Source: Schistosoma haematobium (Eukaryota; Platyhelminthes; Trematoda; Strigeidida; Schistosomatidae). Taken from it: 64,000 nt of DNA. Position 1 is the stretch's first letter. The number at the start of each line of letters is the position of its first letter. Under the pieces are notes generated by a model. That model was given only the letters and a program-made list of their open reading frames with translations, did no database searches and was not told the DNA's origin. The translations under genes and the position numbers were made by a program. Positions 1 through 12,405 of this stretch are shown here, piece by piece. The stretch lies in contig NC_067199.1 in assembly GCF_000699445.3 (NCBI RefSeq), positions 34,146,902 to 34,210,901 of the forward strand. The letters are read 5' to 3'.

Positions 1-77
1 TGGACTGTGAATGTTTGATTGATCAATCGGTTAAATTTGTAGAGATTGATGTCACACACTGAGTAAACTACAAGTTC

Positions 78-418
78 AACTGTTACGATTTTATGTCCGG
101 CCAGTTATTACGTGATTAATCAACCAGTCAAAATACGACTTCTACAATATTTGCACTATGCCAAACCCATGCCGTTCAACCGGTATGAGCAGTCTAGCAT
201 CCTTATTGGTCCCATATCCGCCTAGTACGTCCACTTGAGTCCAGGACACAATACCTGCTTCTGCAATATGAATGGAATCGAATATGATCGAAGTGTTTAC
301 TTCAGACATACTCGGTTTATATATCAACCAGACAGACCACAACGTACGATAAAATAGAAAAGAACATTTGTACAATATTTGGCCAAATGTGGCTGTGAAT
401 GTGGGAGGCAGTAGTCAA
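78..418 (-). repeat. Dispersed TATA-containing repeat, copy 1 (possible solo LTR)
   Basis: This block is shared, in diverged form, with 49118-49432 and 57915-58240 (both plus). Read on the minus strand all three keep a TATA-like GATATATAAACC or GTATATAAAC core, a downstream stretch ending in CTGCTCATACCGG or its variants, and a tail around CACGT(A/G). A conserved TATA box inside a 300-350 bp dispersed unit suits a solo LTR, but I see no clear TG...CA ends or target-site duplication. A fragment of another retroelement is possible. No protein is recognisable. Confidence 0.5.
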
Positions 419-424
419 TAAAAT

Positions 425-3400
425 GAACATAGCTTAAGAACCGAAAATCGTACAATAATAAATTATTGGTCAACAGAAAGCTTACAGTAAGAGGAATATA
501 AATCTACATAATCTGATTGTTGAATAGTTATACAATAAGAATATTTATAGAATATTAGTCCATTAATAGTCCTCGGAAGTTACCCGTAATTTAATCTTCG
601 CTCGGATATAACATCAACACCTATTGTAAATAACCTCAGCCAGTCTGAGAAAACAAACACACAGTGGACTCATACAACAGACACATCAAATGAATAAGAG
701 GTGAGAAATAGCTGTAGCTGTATCCCTATCGATTAATTTGTCCACATATTAAACAATGATATGACTCATCCAAGGTCAGTATAATCACAGTGGTAAGATT
801 GTGGAATGTGATTGAAGAAGAACTAGAGCGGTAAATGTATAGTATAGAGACGAGTCAATTAGAATCGAGAATATGGTTTTGTCGGATTTTGTTCCAAATA
901 GAAATTTCGCAAATAGCGAGCAATAAAAATGCATTTGTGCACTGCCCAATATATTTAAAATATTTGTGAAGAACTAGTTTTTGTCACTATCATATAAATG
1001 ATAGTGTAGGACCAATCGAGTGCTCAATTCTGTCTTTGAAAATTCCATGTAACAGGTGGATCTACATTATCCGTATATCCTCACTGTAAACACTTATTTT
1101 ATGGACCAACTGATTGGATAGTGCCTCTTGATTTTTGTGCTAAATTCATTCATCCATTCAGTTACAAATCATTTTTGCATTACTGTTGGTGTCATTGCGT
1201 TATTTAAACCCTAAGACTAATATCCTGATCATTAACCTAAATATGTAACCGTAAGTGAGAATAATCTAAATATCTTTAATTATGTGTATGTGTCCTCTCA
1301 ATGTTTCAGGAATAGTGATATTGTTGTGTTGGTAAAAAGTGAGTTTTTATGTCTTCATTCTTTGATTTGTAAGTAAGGTAACCTGTAGAATATATTAACA
1401 GACTTATTAATTATACAACGTCTATCTCCAGTTTACAGTACTATTATTTTGTGCTTTTAACCATATATTTTGATTGTGTAAGAAGGACCTGATAATTAGT
1501 TGAGTTTGTTTTAATATTGTCTCTACAATACACTTTCAATACGATCATCTGTCTTGCCAATAATTGCTTTTTATCAGAAGCATCATGTGATATTATTCAG
1601 CATTTCTAGAATCAGTATGATTAGAATAGTTTTATTGTAGATACAAACTATTTTGCAATAGACTAGATAAAAGTTGTTAAAATTTTAGCATGGTTAAGTC
1701 TTCAACAAATCAAAACATTAGTCCTTGACCCTTTCTAAAATCATGCCACGTAATCTGTTTTTTAAATTCACCATGTGACATATTCCTACAACCAGTTTAG
1801 CAATAACTGTAGATGAAAGTTTTCATGCACTGTAATTGAGATTTTTACGCTTGTTTATTTCCACAATGGCTTGAGTGTGTATTTGTTAATTAATCCTGGT
1901 AACTCAACGATAAAGTTGATTACTTTAAAGTAACTTCTAGTTTGCGTGTCACCAAATGGATTATCAAGAAATCGCTCTAGAGGGCCTGCTTAAACTTATC
2001 GACTGCTTACCCACTTTCCAACTTTACAAATATTACAAGGAAGCTTTCTGTTCTGATAACTGATCAATTATTTATATTAACTATACAATGTGGTTAAGTA
2101 ATTTTATAGAGGACATACAATCTTTCGCAAGCACAATAACTGGTAATTTAAACCGGAACCATTACGATGGTTGATAATATTTTCTTCTTCGTATGATTTT
2201 TTTGGAAAAACTGCAGACCAACCTACTGAAATTCACAGATCAGATATATTATACGAGAAAGATGTCTGAAGAAAAGGTGATCAAAAAACGCCTCCAAATG
2301 AAAATGTATGACAGCTAATCAGATTTTTCGAGTATAAACCCATTAAATAGATGAGACTAAACAGGAATATGAGCAAAACATACACAATTATAATCATGTG
2401 ATGGACCAAATAATATATGAACTCAAAAATGATAACAGCGTTATTAAGTACAAACTGTAATGTTAGTATATATTAGTTAAACGTTATAAACACAACAAAA
2501 ATTAGAGACGTTACTTAATTCAGCAGGTTTGTGTGTGTTCCGATTGAGTTTGGTACAAAAATCCACAATTATAGATGAAGATTGATGTCCTTCCAGTGAT
2601 ATAACCAAACGTAGAATATGGTATAATTTGGTTGTAGTCTATAAATGTAGACGGTAGTTGATTTAGAGTTCAGTTAACACAATCACGAGCAATGAAGAAC
2701 AAAAGGTATGTATATAGCAGTGTATTTGTTAGTAGGTAACAGAGTGTGTCATGCTATGAGTGTAATACAACGGAAGAAAGTGCGTTCAAGGTCATACACT
2801 TAAACAACTCGTACCATCATTTAAAGGTAAATGTACAGGCTATGAAAAACTAACAGAAAAAATACAACATCAAAAACTATTTACAAAATAAGCTTGCTAT
2901 GCATATCACCACAATCATCAGACATTTGATGATTAGTGAATACAATGTGAATATCACTAGACTATTCAAACTTAATAACAAAAAAACAAAACAAATTTTA
3001 CTTTATTTTACAGGAGTAATTGCTATCAAATGTTTCCTATCCGACTTATGTGCATAGAAGAGAAAACTGATATACTTCTTTGTCTTAGTGATTATGATTG
3101 TAATCAAGTAACATTTTATCTATTACTTAATCCTATTAATGTCCACCTATCGACTTGAATTTGATCCTATTTATATTGGGTAATCACGAAATCACTTATC
3201 ACTTTCATCACGACTACAAATCCCTTTTCCCTTTATTTTGATTATTAGTAACTATAAAATAATCTCTTTTACTCTGCATTATTATTTCTCAGAATATAAT
3301 TACTCATCAGTTTTAACTATATTGGATTTGTGTCAAACTTGGATTAATAAAGTGCTTATTCAATAGAATCAATCGTATATGTACTAGTGATACTATTGAA

Positions 3401-3512
3401 GTAGAGACGAAGCTCTTGACTGATACATTGATGAATAATGTTTATACATTGAAGTTCATAAACCTATGACACTTCTGGCACTCATTCATTCAGAGGCGAC
3501 ACAAATAGTCTC
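425..3512. other. AT-rich non-coding stretch
   Basis: No gene, RNA or recognisable element seen. The sequence is AT-rich with short A/T homopolymers and no long open frame. Confidence 0.5.
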
Positions 3513-3989
3513 ATGTTGAAACGGAGACTTAAATTAGCTATCAACCGGACATTTTATGCAGCCCAACTTGTCATTATCGAAAAGACAAGGTCTATGTTTC
3601 ACCGAAAACCCAAACAGCACGAAAGCGATTGTGTCACATCCCATTGTGTCTATCAATTTACATGTATGTGTGGAAACATGTACATAGGGGGGAGCAATCG
3701 TGATCTGCAAGTAAGGGTGGGTGAACACATACCAAAATGGTTGCAGAAACGAATGGATCCCAATGGCCAAATAAGACCACAGGATAGACAGACATCATCC
3801 TCCATTGCGAAACATTTGATTGAGACTGGCCATAAGGTTGACATCAAGTCAGCATTTGTAGTGTTATACAAAAGCCTTCAAGGACGTATACTAAGGTTTA
3901 TTGAAGCCTTGGCTATACGGAAATTGAAACCACCATTATGTGTTCAAAAACAATTCGTCCGTACACTTAACCTACCCTGGTTATACTGA
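3513..3989 (+). pseudogene. Penelope-like element, C-terminal GIY-YIG endonuclease fragment
   Basis: The 158-residue frame ends at a TGA and matches the C-terminal part of Penelope-like retroelement proteins. Visible landmarks are the VYQF...YIG pair (the GIY-YIG signature, about residues 46-59), a Cys-x-Cys pair just before YIG, an arginine in RDLQVRVGEH, SSIAKHLIETGH, the glutamate of FIEALAIRKLKP (about residue 133) and the closing LNLPW. In these elements the domain nicks target DNA for reverse transcription. The reverse transcriptase that should precede it is missing upstream, so this is a 5'-truncated and presumably dead copy. The first ATG is just where the open frame begins, not a native start. 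A second, more decayed fragment of a different family lies at 58684-59069. Confidence 0.82.
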
Positions 3990-4288
3990 TTTATTATCCA
4001 GAGTGGTAATCACATTTGCTTTTGTGTACTTTAGTATTATTTTTTTCTTTGTTATGGCTTACCTGTAATCTGTCTAGTTGACCTTTTAGTTTTCATATAA
4101 ACATGTCTTAACAAGTATATGTGTGATCAGATTGTTCGAAATGTATTGCGCAAATATATCACATAATTTTGATAAACTTCGTCTTCTCATTGAATTATCG
4201 TTAAGTTTTTAAGAGGACAATTATCCTTCTAGCTAATATTGTGCGTTCTCTACTTCTACAAAATACTTGTATGCCTCTTTAATCAGAT

Positions 4289-4500
4289 TTAGATGGTGGA
4301 TATCATTTGGGTCTAAGGTGCACTTTTCATTCTATTTGGGCTTCATCATCTGGATATACATACGACTTAGTGTTGATGTTCACGCTAGACTCGAACTCAG
4401 TACCTTTTGCTTCAATACCCAACCCGTTATCCACTGAATTACCGAGTCTCGATAGCCACTAGCTTATACAATAGGCGAATTTTAATTGATTTACATTGAT
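4289..4500 (-). mobile_element. SINE family A (Smalpha-type, hammerhead-bearing), degenerate copy
   Basis: Read on the minus strand this has the same order as the better copies at 50024-50294 and 55800-56168: a tRNA-like head (ACTCGGTAATTCAGTGGATAA), then a GAACATCAAC spacer, then the hammerhead region. The ribozyme is broken: the first core base of CTGATGA is A, stem II is altered, and the cleavage triplet is lost. Confidence 0.75.
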
Positions 4501-4851
4501 TGTTTAAATCTTTTCGTTTATGTTATGGACTACATTCGATCAATATACCTGTTTAAACCCCTTGGTTACTGTGAAGTCTAATAAAACAGACTTGGATTAT
4601 TTATTGATCAGTGAGAATGTACTTACTGCATCCACTTTGTGTTCCATACATGGAAGAAGTTTGTGTCACTCAAAACCAAGAAGATCCTTTTGTCCTTGAA
4701 AGCATAGGTTTTTGGCTATATTTTCAATAATATACATTTGTAAATAAGTATTTTCATAATTGTAATTTAATATCATAGTCTTTCTGAACACCATCTCTCA
4801 TAGTTGACCAAAGGACAAAATAAAGTAATAAGAAGCTCTATCTGGGTGAAT

Positions 4852-5612
4852 CTAGTCGATACTGGTCATTGCATAGATAAGTGGACCCCCTGATAGTAGA
4901 TCAATACCCGAAAATTCAGTCGACGAGAACGTTATTTCCATCAGTAGGTCTATGATGAAGTTAAACGAAAATGAAAAAGGTGGACAGCCCTGACGGACAC
5001 CACTTGAGGTTGCAAAATCAGATGACAGTTCGCCATAAGCTCTCACTCAACTAGTAGTGTTTGAGTGAAGAGCTTTCAAAATGTTTATGTATTTCTGAAG
5101 TGCGCCTTTCAATGACAGACAATGCCACAGAATCTCGCGGTCTACAAAGTCAAATGCTGCTTTCAAATCAAGAAAGACCACCATTGTCGGACGCCGATAA
5201 CTATGCCTGTGTTCTATAATCTGACGAATGGTGAATATGTGGTCGATGCAGCCACGACCAGGTCTGAAGCCAGCTTGATTCTCTCGTGTTTGTAGTTCAC
5301 GAGTCTTAGTTAGGCGCCCGATTATTATTGAGGCTAGTATTTTAGATGTTATGTTAGTCAAACTAATCCCTCTATGGTTATCACAGGATGCTTTTAACCC
5401 TTACTTATATATTGGGACCGTGATTGAAACCAATCAGATGGGATTGCGTCTGGAGCCAATCCATCTAGACTAGCTGATCTTCCTCGATTCAGGTTAACTA
5501 TAACATTTTGAACTGCAGATAGATTCGGAGGACCTAGTTCAATGTTCCATTCAGGCTGTCTGGGAATGGTGGGCAGTTGTAGAGTAGCTAAGTAAACTGT
5601 GATAATTTTCAT
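4852..5612 (-). pseudogene. Non-LTR retrotransposon reverse transcriptase, broken fragment
   Basis: Three pieces in order on the minus strand belong to one reverse transcriptase. 5612-5394 carries NRGRSASLDGLAPD. 5361-5047 carries QAGFRPGRGCIDHIF and the catalytic-region motif MVVFLDLKAAFD. 5046-4852 carries SSGVRQGCPP. The first piece is in a different frame from the second. The second and third share a frame but are split by a stop codon just after SNTTS. At the expected YADD active site the sequence reads YAMT, best explained by a one-base deletion. No endonuclease or 3' end is visible. The clade is probably RTE- or CR1-like; I cannot decide. A short direct repeat of its 4840-4880 end occurs at 5734-5785. 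Confidence 0.8.
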
Positions 5613-5619
5613 TTAATAA

Positions 5620-6084
5620 GAAAGCAAACTACTGATCCGCCTTCCATGAACTCACCGCTTCCGTTTAGAATCTTTCTGAATAAGCACTCTTTTTTAAATA
5701 CATTCATTTTAAGAATACTACTTTTTCGGAGCTAGTTATTTTCGGCACATCCAGTCGATACTGCTCATCACATAGATAAAACTTCAGTGGTTAAATTTAT
5801 ACATACAATTTCACCGAATTTGCCCTATAGTGCAAGAATTCGACTCTTGCGTACAGTAGAAGTTAAAAGAATACATTCTGAAGAACCTGACCTTTGTATA
5901 CAGAAAAAATCTCTACAGCCTCTGGATCTACCCTGAACTACTACTTAGATATTATTGTGTCCTTCAAAAAACTTTCGTTTCTTTCTTCCAAGTTTTTCAA
6001 ACTTTGATTTTGTTAACATTTTAATTTCTAATTCTAATCTTGCGTAACCTGATTCATGACCATATTTATTTAATTTTCACTGCA
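5620..6084. other. Non-coding; short duplicate of the retrotransposon end
   Basis: Around 5734-5785 the minus strand repeats a TCTATG..GA..AGTATCGACT stretch also found at 4840-4880, so a second scrap of the same retroelement is present. Nothing else is recognisable. Confidence 0.4.
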
Positions 6085-6215
6085 CGCACTGCAGGCACTG
6101 GACAGACCTTTCATCCTAGTATGGGAATCCACTTTCCGTATGCGAGACCCGGACCTAGGACCTCCGATATCTTACGCGAACGCCTAACCTCTAGATCACT
6201 GGGTCGGCATCCATC
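6085..6215 (-). mobile_element. SINE family B, degenerate copy
   Basis: Read on the minus strand it has CAGTGATCTAGAGGTTAGGC (A-box region), GGTCCTAGGTC (decayed B-box region), then TCCCATACTAGGATGAAA followed by TCCAGTGC, the family B hammerhead-like tail. The CTGANGA core is lost. Confidence 0.7.
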
Positions 6216-6330
6216 GTTGTTATTGTCTAAATTAAATTGATCCATAATCTTGTACAGCACTTCATCCACTGTCTCACACCTGACACAAATTGAACTCCAC
6301 TGGTTACGGCTCCTCAGTATAACCGTAAGA

Positions 6331-7414
6331 TTACAGACAACAGTATTTTTGAAATAGAATAATCAGGTTTGATTTAACTACAAGGTTAAAAACGTTGAAA
6401 TTAGTGTGGAAATGTGATAAATGCAATAAATACTATGAGTATATGTAAGTACTTTGGAATATTACACGACAAACTTGCTCTACATCATACGCGTAAAGAT
6501 TGCTAGGAGAACAACTGTTTACTGAATATTGATAAGTAGTATAAAACAATACATAAAAAGAGTTGACGAGAAGAGAGTAAGAACAGAATGTAAACCGACA
6601 TAATGCCGCTCCCCAAATACAGCATCTTTCCTTATTCTTACTGATTAGATATTTAGTGTGAAGACAACCGGAGATGAAAATGTTACAATTTACTCTGACT
6701 ACAGTTACTCTGAGGAGATTTTCACTTCTCTACTGCTCAATCATCTGCTCCTTCTAACAAATAAATCGTATCTATGTATAGGTCCTTTCAAGGGCTCAAG
6801 AAGTCATACAAACTAAATTCATTAGAACGTGTTTATTCATCGTTGTTTTTTTCGGATTTATGGGTAGAGTAACCTGCAGAAAATATGATTCAACTTGCTA
6901 GTTGTGAAAAATCTGTTTATATTGTGTAGTAGTCTGTTTCAATTCCTATAAACCACCTATTTGGTTAAGGATCGTCTGAAAATTAGTCGGTATTTTTAAA
7001 GTTCATACCCATACTACAATTTCACTGGCCCATTATAGGAACGTTTTAAGTGGACTTCGATCACAAATACAATCACAACAATGTAATTATGACAAGCATT
7101 ATCAAGGAATAGCAATAACGGCAAAAATATGATGATCATCAGTTAATACTGAATTGTAAAACGACTGCTTTGAGGAGAAATAAACAATAAAAACACTTTT
7201 CGACGAATAACAATTGACAAAATCTACTCACTTTCAATATTAAAGGAGTATACTTTTCCCCATTCATCGCTCAAAGCATTGTAGCCTTCAGTTTTTTCAG
7301 ATTATTATAAATTTACCTACGAACATGAATTTCTTGTTTATACCATCCGATAATCATTGAGACCATCCATTAGACTATTGATTGAAGTTGAAATTGCACC
7401 ACTGGATGCTGAAC
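6331..7414. other. AT-rich non-coding stretch
   Basis: I see no gene, RNA or clear repeat in this stretch. Confidence 0.4.
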
Positions 7415-7510
7415 CATCTGTATCAGTGGTTAAGAATTCATCACCAGATCTGAAGGTTTTGAGTTCGATCCCTAGGGAGGTCGCAAGTGCACATTGCCAA
7501 GGAATCTTAT
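7415..7510 (+). mobile_element. Possible highly decayed SINE family B head
   Basis: CAGTGGTTAAGAATTC, then TCTGAAGGTTTTGAGTTCGATCCC, then GTGCACATTGCCAAGGAATC follow the order of A box, B box and hammerhead entry in family B, but every block has several changes. Confidence 0.35.
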
Positions 7511-10403
7511 ATCAAAACAAAACAAATTTCTAGCTATTCCTGGTTGTCAATGTCAACCCAAGTAAGGTCAGTTCATCGCGAATGCCAACTACACACCAAT
7601 TTTACATAATTCAAGATGAATTCAACTTCTTTAACCACTTAGTACATTGAATGTTGCTGAAAGTAGAGAATTATCATAGTAGACTCCATCATTTCCATTT
7701 CATTTTAAATTAGGGAATAATAACAAAAGAATACGTGAAATTATTTATTCAGTTCAAACAAATTAAGAAATTATGACCAGATACAGATAAAACACACTAA
7801 ATCAATACTGAAATGGTATCTTTTGACTTTTTATTTGTTTTAACTTGTTCATGCAATACTGTTTTTTTATATTTGTAACGCTTGAGTTTTTGAATCGTAA
7901 AGTTTACTGAGTACCGAATGATGTCATTTAGATTCGAGGCTGATCCTAATCTGAGCAATAGACCTATGTGAAGGCAGTGTAGATCACCAACGTAGATGAT
8001 CTATGTTGGATGATTGGAGACTTAATCGAGTTAGACGGGAGTGGTGTGACGAACCAGCTAACATCGAAGTCACACCTCGTAGTCAGCACCTTACGTGGAT
8101 TACTCCATTAACATATCAAGGTACTATAGATACTCTGAAGACTGTACAACGCAAAGGACGTTATTACAGAAATATAATAGTTAAAATAGATACAAGCGAA
8201 GGTGAAACCACTGCCGCATGGGCCAGTCCATGGCGTACGATTAACTGATGCGCGTTGGTCATCCTTGACCTTGATGAGGATCGATGATTTGTTCGATATT
8301 CAGTGACCCAACTGCCGGATGATTTGGCTAAGGCTCAGTGACATTTTACTGGCTCTGCAACAGAAGTAAGATGAGTAGTATATATTCATCATTTAGAGTG
8401 AAGCATACAATTCCTATTAAGTTTATACGTAGTATGCTACTAAATTAGATAGTTTCTAGTGTCATTTATGTTGGACAAAGGTGATGAGGAAGTAAGAAGG
8501 GGATATTTCGACTACATATAAGAAAATCGTTCAATACAATCCAGAAACAAAGTAATTCGAATTCACCGTGCTTTTCTGAAATAGTTGTTATAAAGTATTT
8601 AAACAAAATTAGTGCATTAATAGATAGTCATTATGACCATGAAAAACTCCCTGTAGGACTAAGATAAAAACTGTACAATTCACCTTACTCTTTATATTTT
8701 TGTTTATGATGATAAAGCCTTTAAAGTATGGAACCAACTCATTTAACACTACAACCATTAACGTCTGCAACAACGATAACATGCAGTTAAACAACAGAAT
8801 AAGTCATACGTGCAATTTTCTCACATTTTATGGGGTGTCAAAAAGTAATGTCATTTTATAAAACTTTATAGCATCAGTCTTCGATTCCCCCGCAAATATT
8901 AAGCAACTTATGCGACTTGTAGACAATATTGCATTTCAGATAACTGAGAATAGTCCTTCCAGTTTGTCGGAGTTCCGCATTTCTCTGTCAACTGAGAAAG
9001 AGTTGGAGACCCTAATCACCTGTCTTCAATAAGATGTCAGGAACAGATTCGTAAGTTCGCTTATTTATTGGATAATTCACTCACACTTCAGATATTTGAG
9101 GTGGGCAAATTAATGGATGGCACCATTGAGACGTTTCTCAGATACATTCTGGAGTAAAACTCTGGCCCAAAATTGTCCATTAATTTCATACACCGAGTTT
9201 CCTTAGGCCTATATTCCCTCACAGTCTACGTTTATTTTCTGATTCCTATTTGCTTGGGTCTTAATGCCCCCCTTTGTACATAAAATACCTTCTGGCTAGA
9301 CGGAAAACTGCTACAACGCTACACAGCTTGTATTTAGTGACCAATTAAATAAAAATTGGCAACACTCGGTTTCTAAAATGCTCGCAATTGCAAGCAAATA
9401 GTGAGTGTAATATGGCGCTCGAGTTATGTCGCAAGGAATACCTGAACCCGATGTGTGGTGAAGACCCTAAACTTAACTTATAACCCTAACTCACAGCACT
9501 AGCTCAACTCTTAATATGTAAACTCAACATTTTTCTTTACCGTATTGTATAATTTAGTATTCAAGGGATTGTTTGTTACATCAAAACCGCTATTCCATTG
9601 TAACTTTATTGCTTTTTATTTTGAACTGCGTTATAAGTAGACGGCGTTTCCTGATTAGCTGATAAGTCACTCAAGGTGGTTCTCACACTTTTACCAAGCA
9701 GACGGGCTCAAAATCTAAATGAAGACAAGGAATGGCTGCATCTATGTCATTGCAATCGATTCTGAGTTATGTCACCTAACATCGTCCACCACTGACCACG
9801 ATAAACAAGCTCTTCCAACCAGATCGCGATCTAAAATCATTTTAGATATTTTATTCCATAGATTCATCCTTTTTTAAATCTAATCTTTTTTACCACTGCT
9901 GATACTGTTACTGCGTTTATTACTCTGACGTTTGTCTTGATGATTTCATCTCGTTGTACCGATACGTGGTGTAAACACGCACAGATGTATGTCTTTGTCG
10001 GGTTTTGCGTTGCCTGTGACTAACCGACTGTACAAAGCAGCATACCTAATAAGTTTTATATCACTATAGAATATGATATACAATAGCTCGTGCTGGATAT
10101 TTAACGACTATAAGATAACCAGTCCATAATGTTTCAAACATGTCCAACTTCTAACAGGTCAACCATTTTTGTGATGACATTCGGGAATTCGAACCCAAGC
10201 TTCGGAAGAAGACAGATCTTTGGGGAACAAAAAATCTACTGAATTCAGTAACAACTCTGTTAATGACTGCAGCTTGGCTGAACTTAATTCGACCAACACA
10301 CAACCTGTGTTTGAGTTTTTCTCAAACATAATTTGGTTAATAAAATGTAGGCACATTTAAGTTTGAGGTTGTGGAGATTGTTAATTTTTTTAATTGAGAT
10401 CAT
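7511..10403. other. Non-coding stretch without recognised genes
   Basis: The longest plausible frames (8003-8248 plus, 81 residues; 10159-10356 minus, 65 residues) have no domain I recognise and no neighbouring support. They may be scraps of old elements. Confidence 0.4.
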
Positions 10404-10575
10404 GAATCGATCTAGAAGCTAGGCGTTCGTACGCGAGACCGAAGGTCCTGGGCTCTAATCTTGCGTGCGGGATCGTGGATAGGCACTGCCGAGGAGTCCC
10501 ATGCTAGGACGAAACGGCTATCCAGTGCTTCTAGGTTTCCATTGGTGTTCTGACACCGATCGACTCATGATCTTA
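10404..10575 (+). mobile_element. SINE family B copy with mutated hammerhead
   Basis: It starts in the A-box region (GATCTAGAAGCTAGGCG) and has GAGACCGAAGGTCCTGGGCT, GGGATCGTGG, and the hammerhead-like block GCACTGCCGAGGAG...AGGACGAAACGG...CCAGTGC. The CTGANGA core reads CCGAGGA and the cleavage triplet is changed, so activity is unlikely. It ends near ATCGACTCATGA, the usual family B 3' end. Confidence 0.8.
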
Positions 10576-11062
10576 ACCATTTCAGTTACCAGCCAAGTAA
10601 AAGTGAACAGAAAGGATCGTATGCAACTAGCTACTAATTGGCTATTATTCGTTAACAAGTAATTGGACCCATTCTTTATCCATCCTGTTTATTTCACATG
10701 CATCGTTATTTTGACTGAAATTAATGTGAGTTATTTTAGCAATACAATTATGTATGTGATGATTCACATTTTACATACATATCAATAATCCAGAAACAAT
10801 TTTTCAACCTTCAACTTGCACTTTTATTTTGTGTTTTCCTTCAAATAAAAACATATTAATACCTAGTATCAACTGTTAATTACTCAATCTAACACATACA
10901 TGTACACATACAATTACTTATTCACTTATTTTCACATGATTCACATTTAACTGATTCATATTATCCTATTTACTAAAGTCAGTATCTAAATATGATTAGA
11001 TTAGCACAGTATAGATTTGGTTGTTAAACACTATATATTTGATCTTGATTTTGATTATTACC
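10576..11062. other. AT-rich non-coding stretch
   Basis: Nothing recognisable apart from the hammerhead-core-like motif that begins at 11063. Confidence 0.4.
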
Positions 11063-11100
11063 CTGAAGAAGTCCATACAAGTTTGCCGGACGAAACGCTG
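11063..11100 (+). other. Hammerhead-core-like motif (possible Penelope-like element remnant)
   Basis: CTGAAGA (fits CUGANGA) at 11063-11069 is followed by GTCC (11071-11074), a 13-base loop, GGAC (11088-11091) and GAAA (11092-11095). That is a core strand, a closed stem II and the second core strand in the right order, with one extra A before stem II. I cannot find a convincing stem III and cleavage site. Penelope-like retroelements are known to carry hammerheads, and their fragments occur elsewhere in the window. Confidence 0.4.
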
Positions 11101-11354
11101 GAATTATTTAAATTTCAATAGCTGAGGTTATTTCAAACATGATTTTCACATATAATATAATGTGAACAGTTTAGTTGAGCTGCTGAACATCGAATAAGTA
11201 TTTCAACTGTATTAAAAAAATAGAGATTTTGTGGTAAGGTAAATATCAATAACTGTGATAGACTTATTCAAACAATCCAATCATAACAACTGATAATGAT
11301 AAATAGCCTAAGTGATTTAATCGTGGTTCTATTAAAACATCACGACAAGTGTAG

Positions 11355-11515
11355 ACGCATCTTAAATAAGGCGAAACGCGCGTCCTGGATTCCACTGATA
11401 GCCAACATCTATCTCTGCTCATAATGCTTGTGACCTAATAGCAACATAGAGGTAATCTGCACAGGATGTATATGTGCCAAAAAAAGGCTGATCAATCAGT
11501 GATAAGTTTCAAACA
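11355..11515 (+). mobile_element. SINE family A fragment spanning a head-to-tail junction
   Basis: It begins inside the hammerhead (GGCGAAACGCGCGTCCTGGA, then TTCCACTG), runs to the usual 3' end (ATCTCTGCT), and continues through CATAATGCTTGTGACC into the start of another unit (ATAGAGGTAATCTGCACAGG, then GGCTGATCAATCAGT). The 5' half of the ribozyme (CTGATGA) is gone, so it cannot self-cleave as it stands. Confidence 0.75.
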
Positions 11516-11519
11516 GCCA

Positions 11520-11840
11520 ATACCAATCTAGTGAGAAGCTGTGACCAGTGGAGTCTAATCCATATTGGGTGTGAGAAAGTTATCCACCTCAGACAATGGA
11601 TAAATGGTTGCGCAAGATCATGGATCGATTGAAATTAGACGTTAACACCTTTGGATACTGGCTCAGTGGCCTGGAGGTTATGATTTGTGTGCGAGACCGA
11701 AGGTCCTGGATTCGAATTCCGTCTGTGGGATCGTGAGTAGGCACTGCTGAGAAGTCTGATACTAAGACGAAATGGCCATCCAGTGCTTTTAGGTTTTCAA
11801 TCGTGGTTTAGCTTACATCGACTTATGGACTCAACCGTTA
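11520..11840 (+). mobile_element. SINE family B copy with leader module
   Basis: A leader with GACCAGTGGAGTCTAATCC and GGATCGATTGAAATTAGACG matches the leaders at 52128-52484 and 59095-59560. The tRNA-like head follows (GGCTCAGTGGCCTGGAGG ... GGTCCTGGATTCGAATTCC), then the hammerhead block GCACTGCTGAGAAG...AAGACGAAATGG...CCAGTGC. The core has one change (CTGAGAA instead of CTGANGA) and the cleavage triplet reads ATC, which is allowed. Confidence 0.85.
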
Positions 11841-12391
11841 AAATTAAATAAGTGTTATTGACGAGTGTCAACTAGTGTGAATCTTAGATCTAATGCTTCT
11901 TTAGATTTTTTCCAACTACGTAACATCAAAGTCCTACTGCTACAAATAAAAACGGAAATAATATCAAGTGATTGATCGAACGAGAGAGCATTCAATGTTG
12001 TCAAAATGAACATTTAGTGAAGTTAAATCGAATAATCATTTGAGAATATTATCGTACAACTTAACTGACAACATTTTATGTATATAAGTTTGTGGTTTGG
12101 TAAGAATCAAACTAAATTGATGATAGCTTTATGGTGAGTAAATTCGATCAGATTTAATCATCCATTTTACTAGCAAATAAAAATGCAAATATTGGTACCC
12201 CCCAAATGTATGTTAATGCATTTGTCACTTTCATGACTAGAGAAGATCTGATAAAGGAGCTAAACAACCTGTAATCCGCTCTGCCTCATCCCCAAAGTAG
12301 CTGTACAATCGGACTGAGATTAGTGGACATATTACTACACGATCAATAGAATTAGGTAACCACTATATCATGATGCAAAGATAGTATTGAC
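11841..12391. other. AT-rich non-coding stretch
   Basis: Target DNA left of the RTE insertion; nothing else is recognisable. Confidence 0.4.
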
Positions 12392-12405
12392 TACTATTCA
12401 GTGAT
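12392..12405 (+). repeat. Target-site duplication, left copy (RTE insertion)
   Basis: TACTATTCAGTGAT occurs here and, identical over 14 bases, at 15626-15639, directly outside the two ends of the RTE element. Confidence 0.9.

Noticed and set aside
8003..8248. 81-residue plus-strand frame as a host exon
   Set aside because: No splice sites, domain or neighbour support were found; composition alone is not enough.
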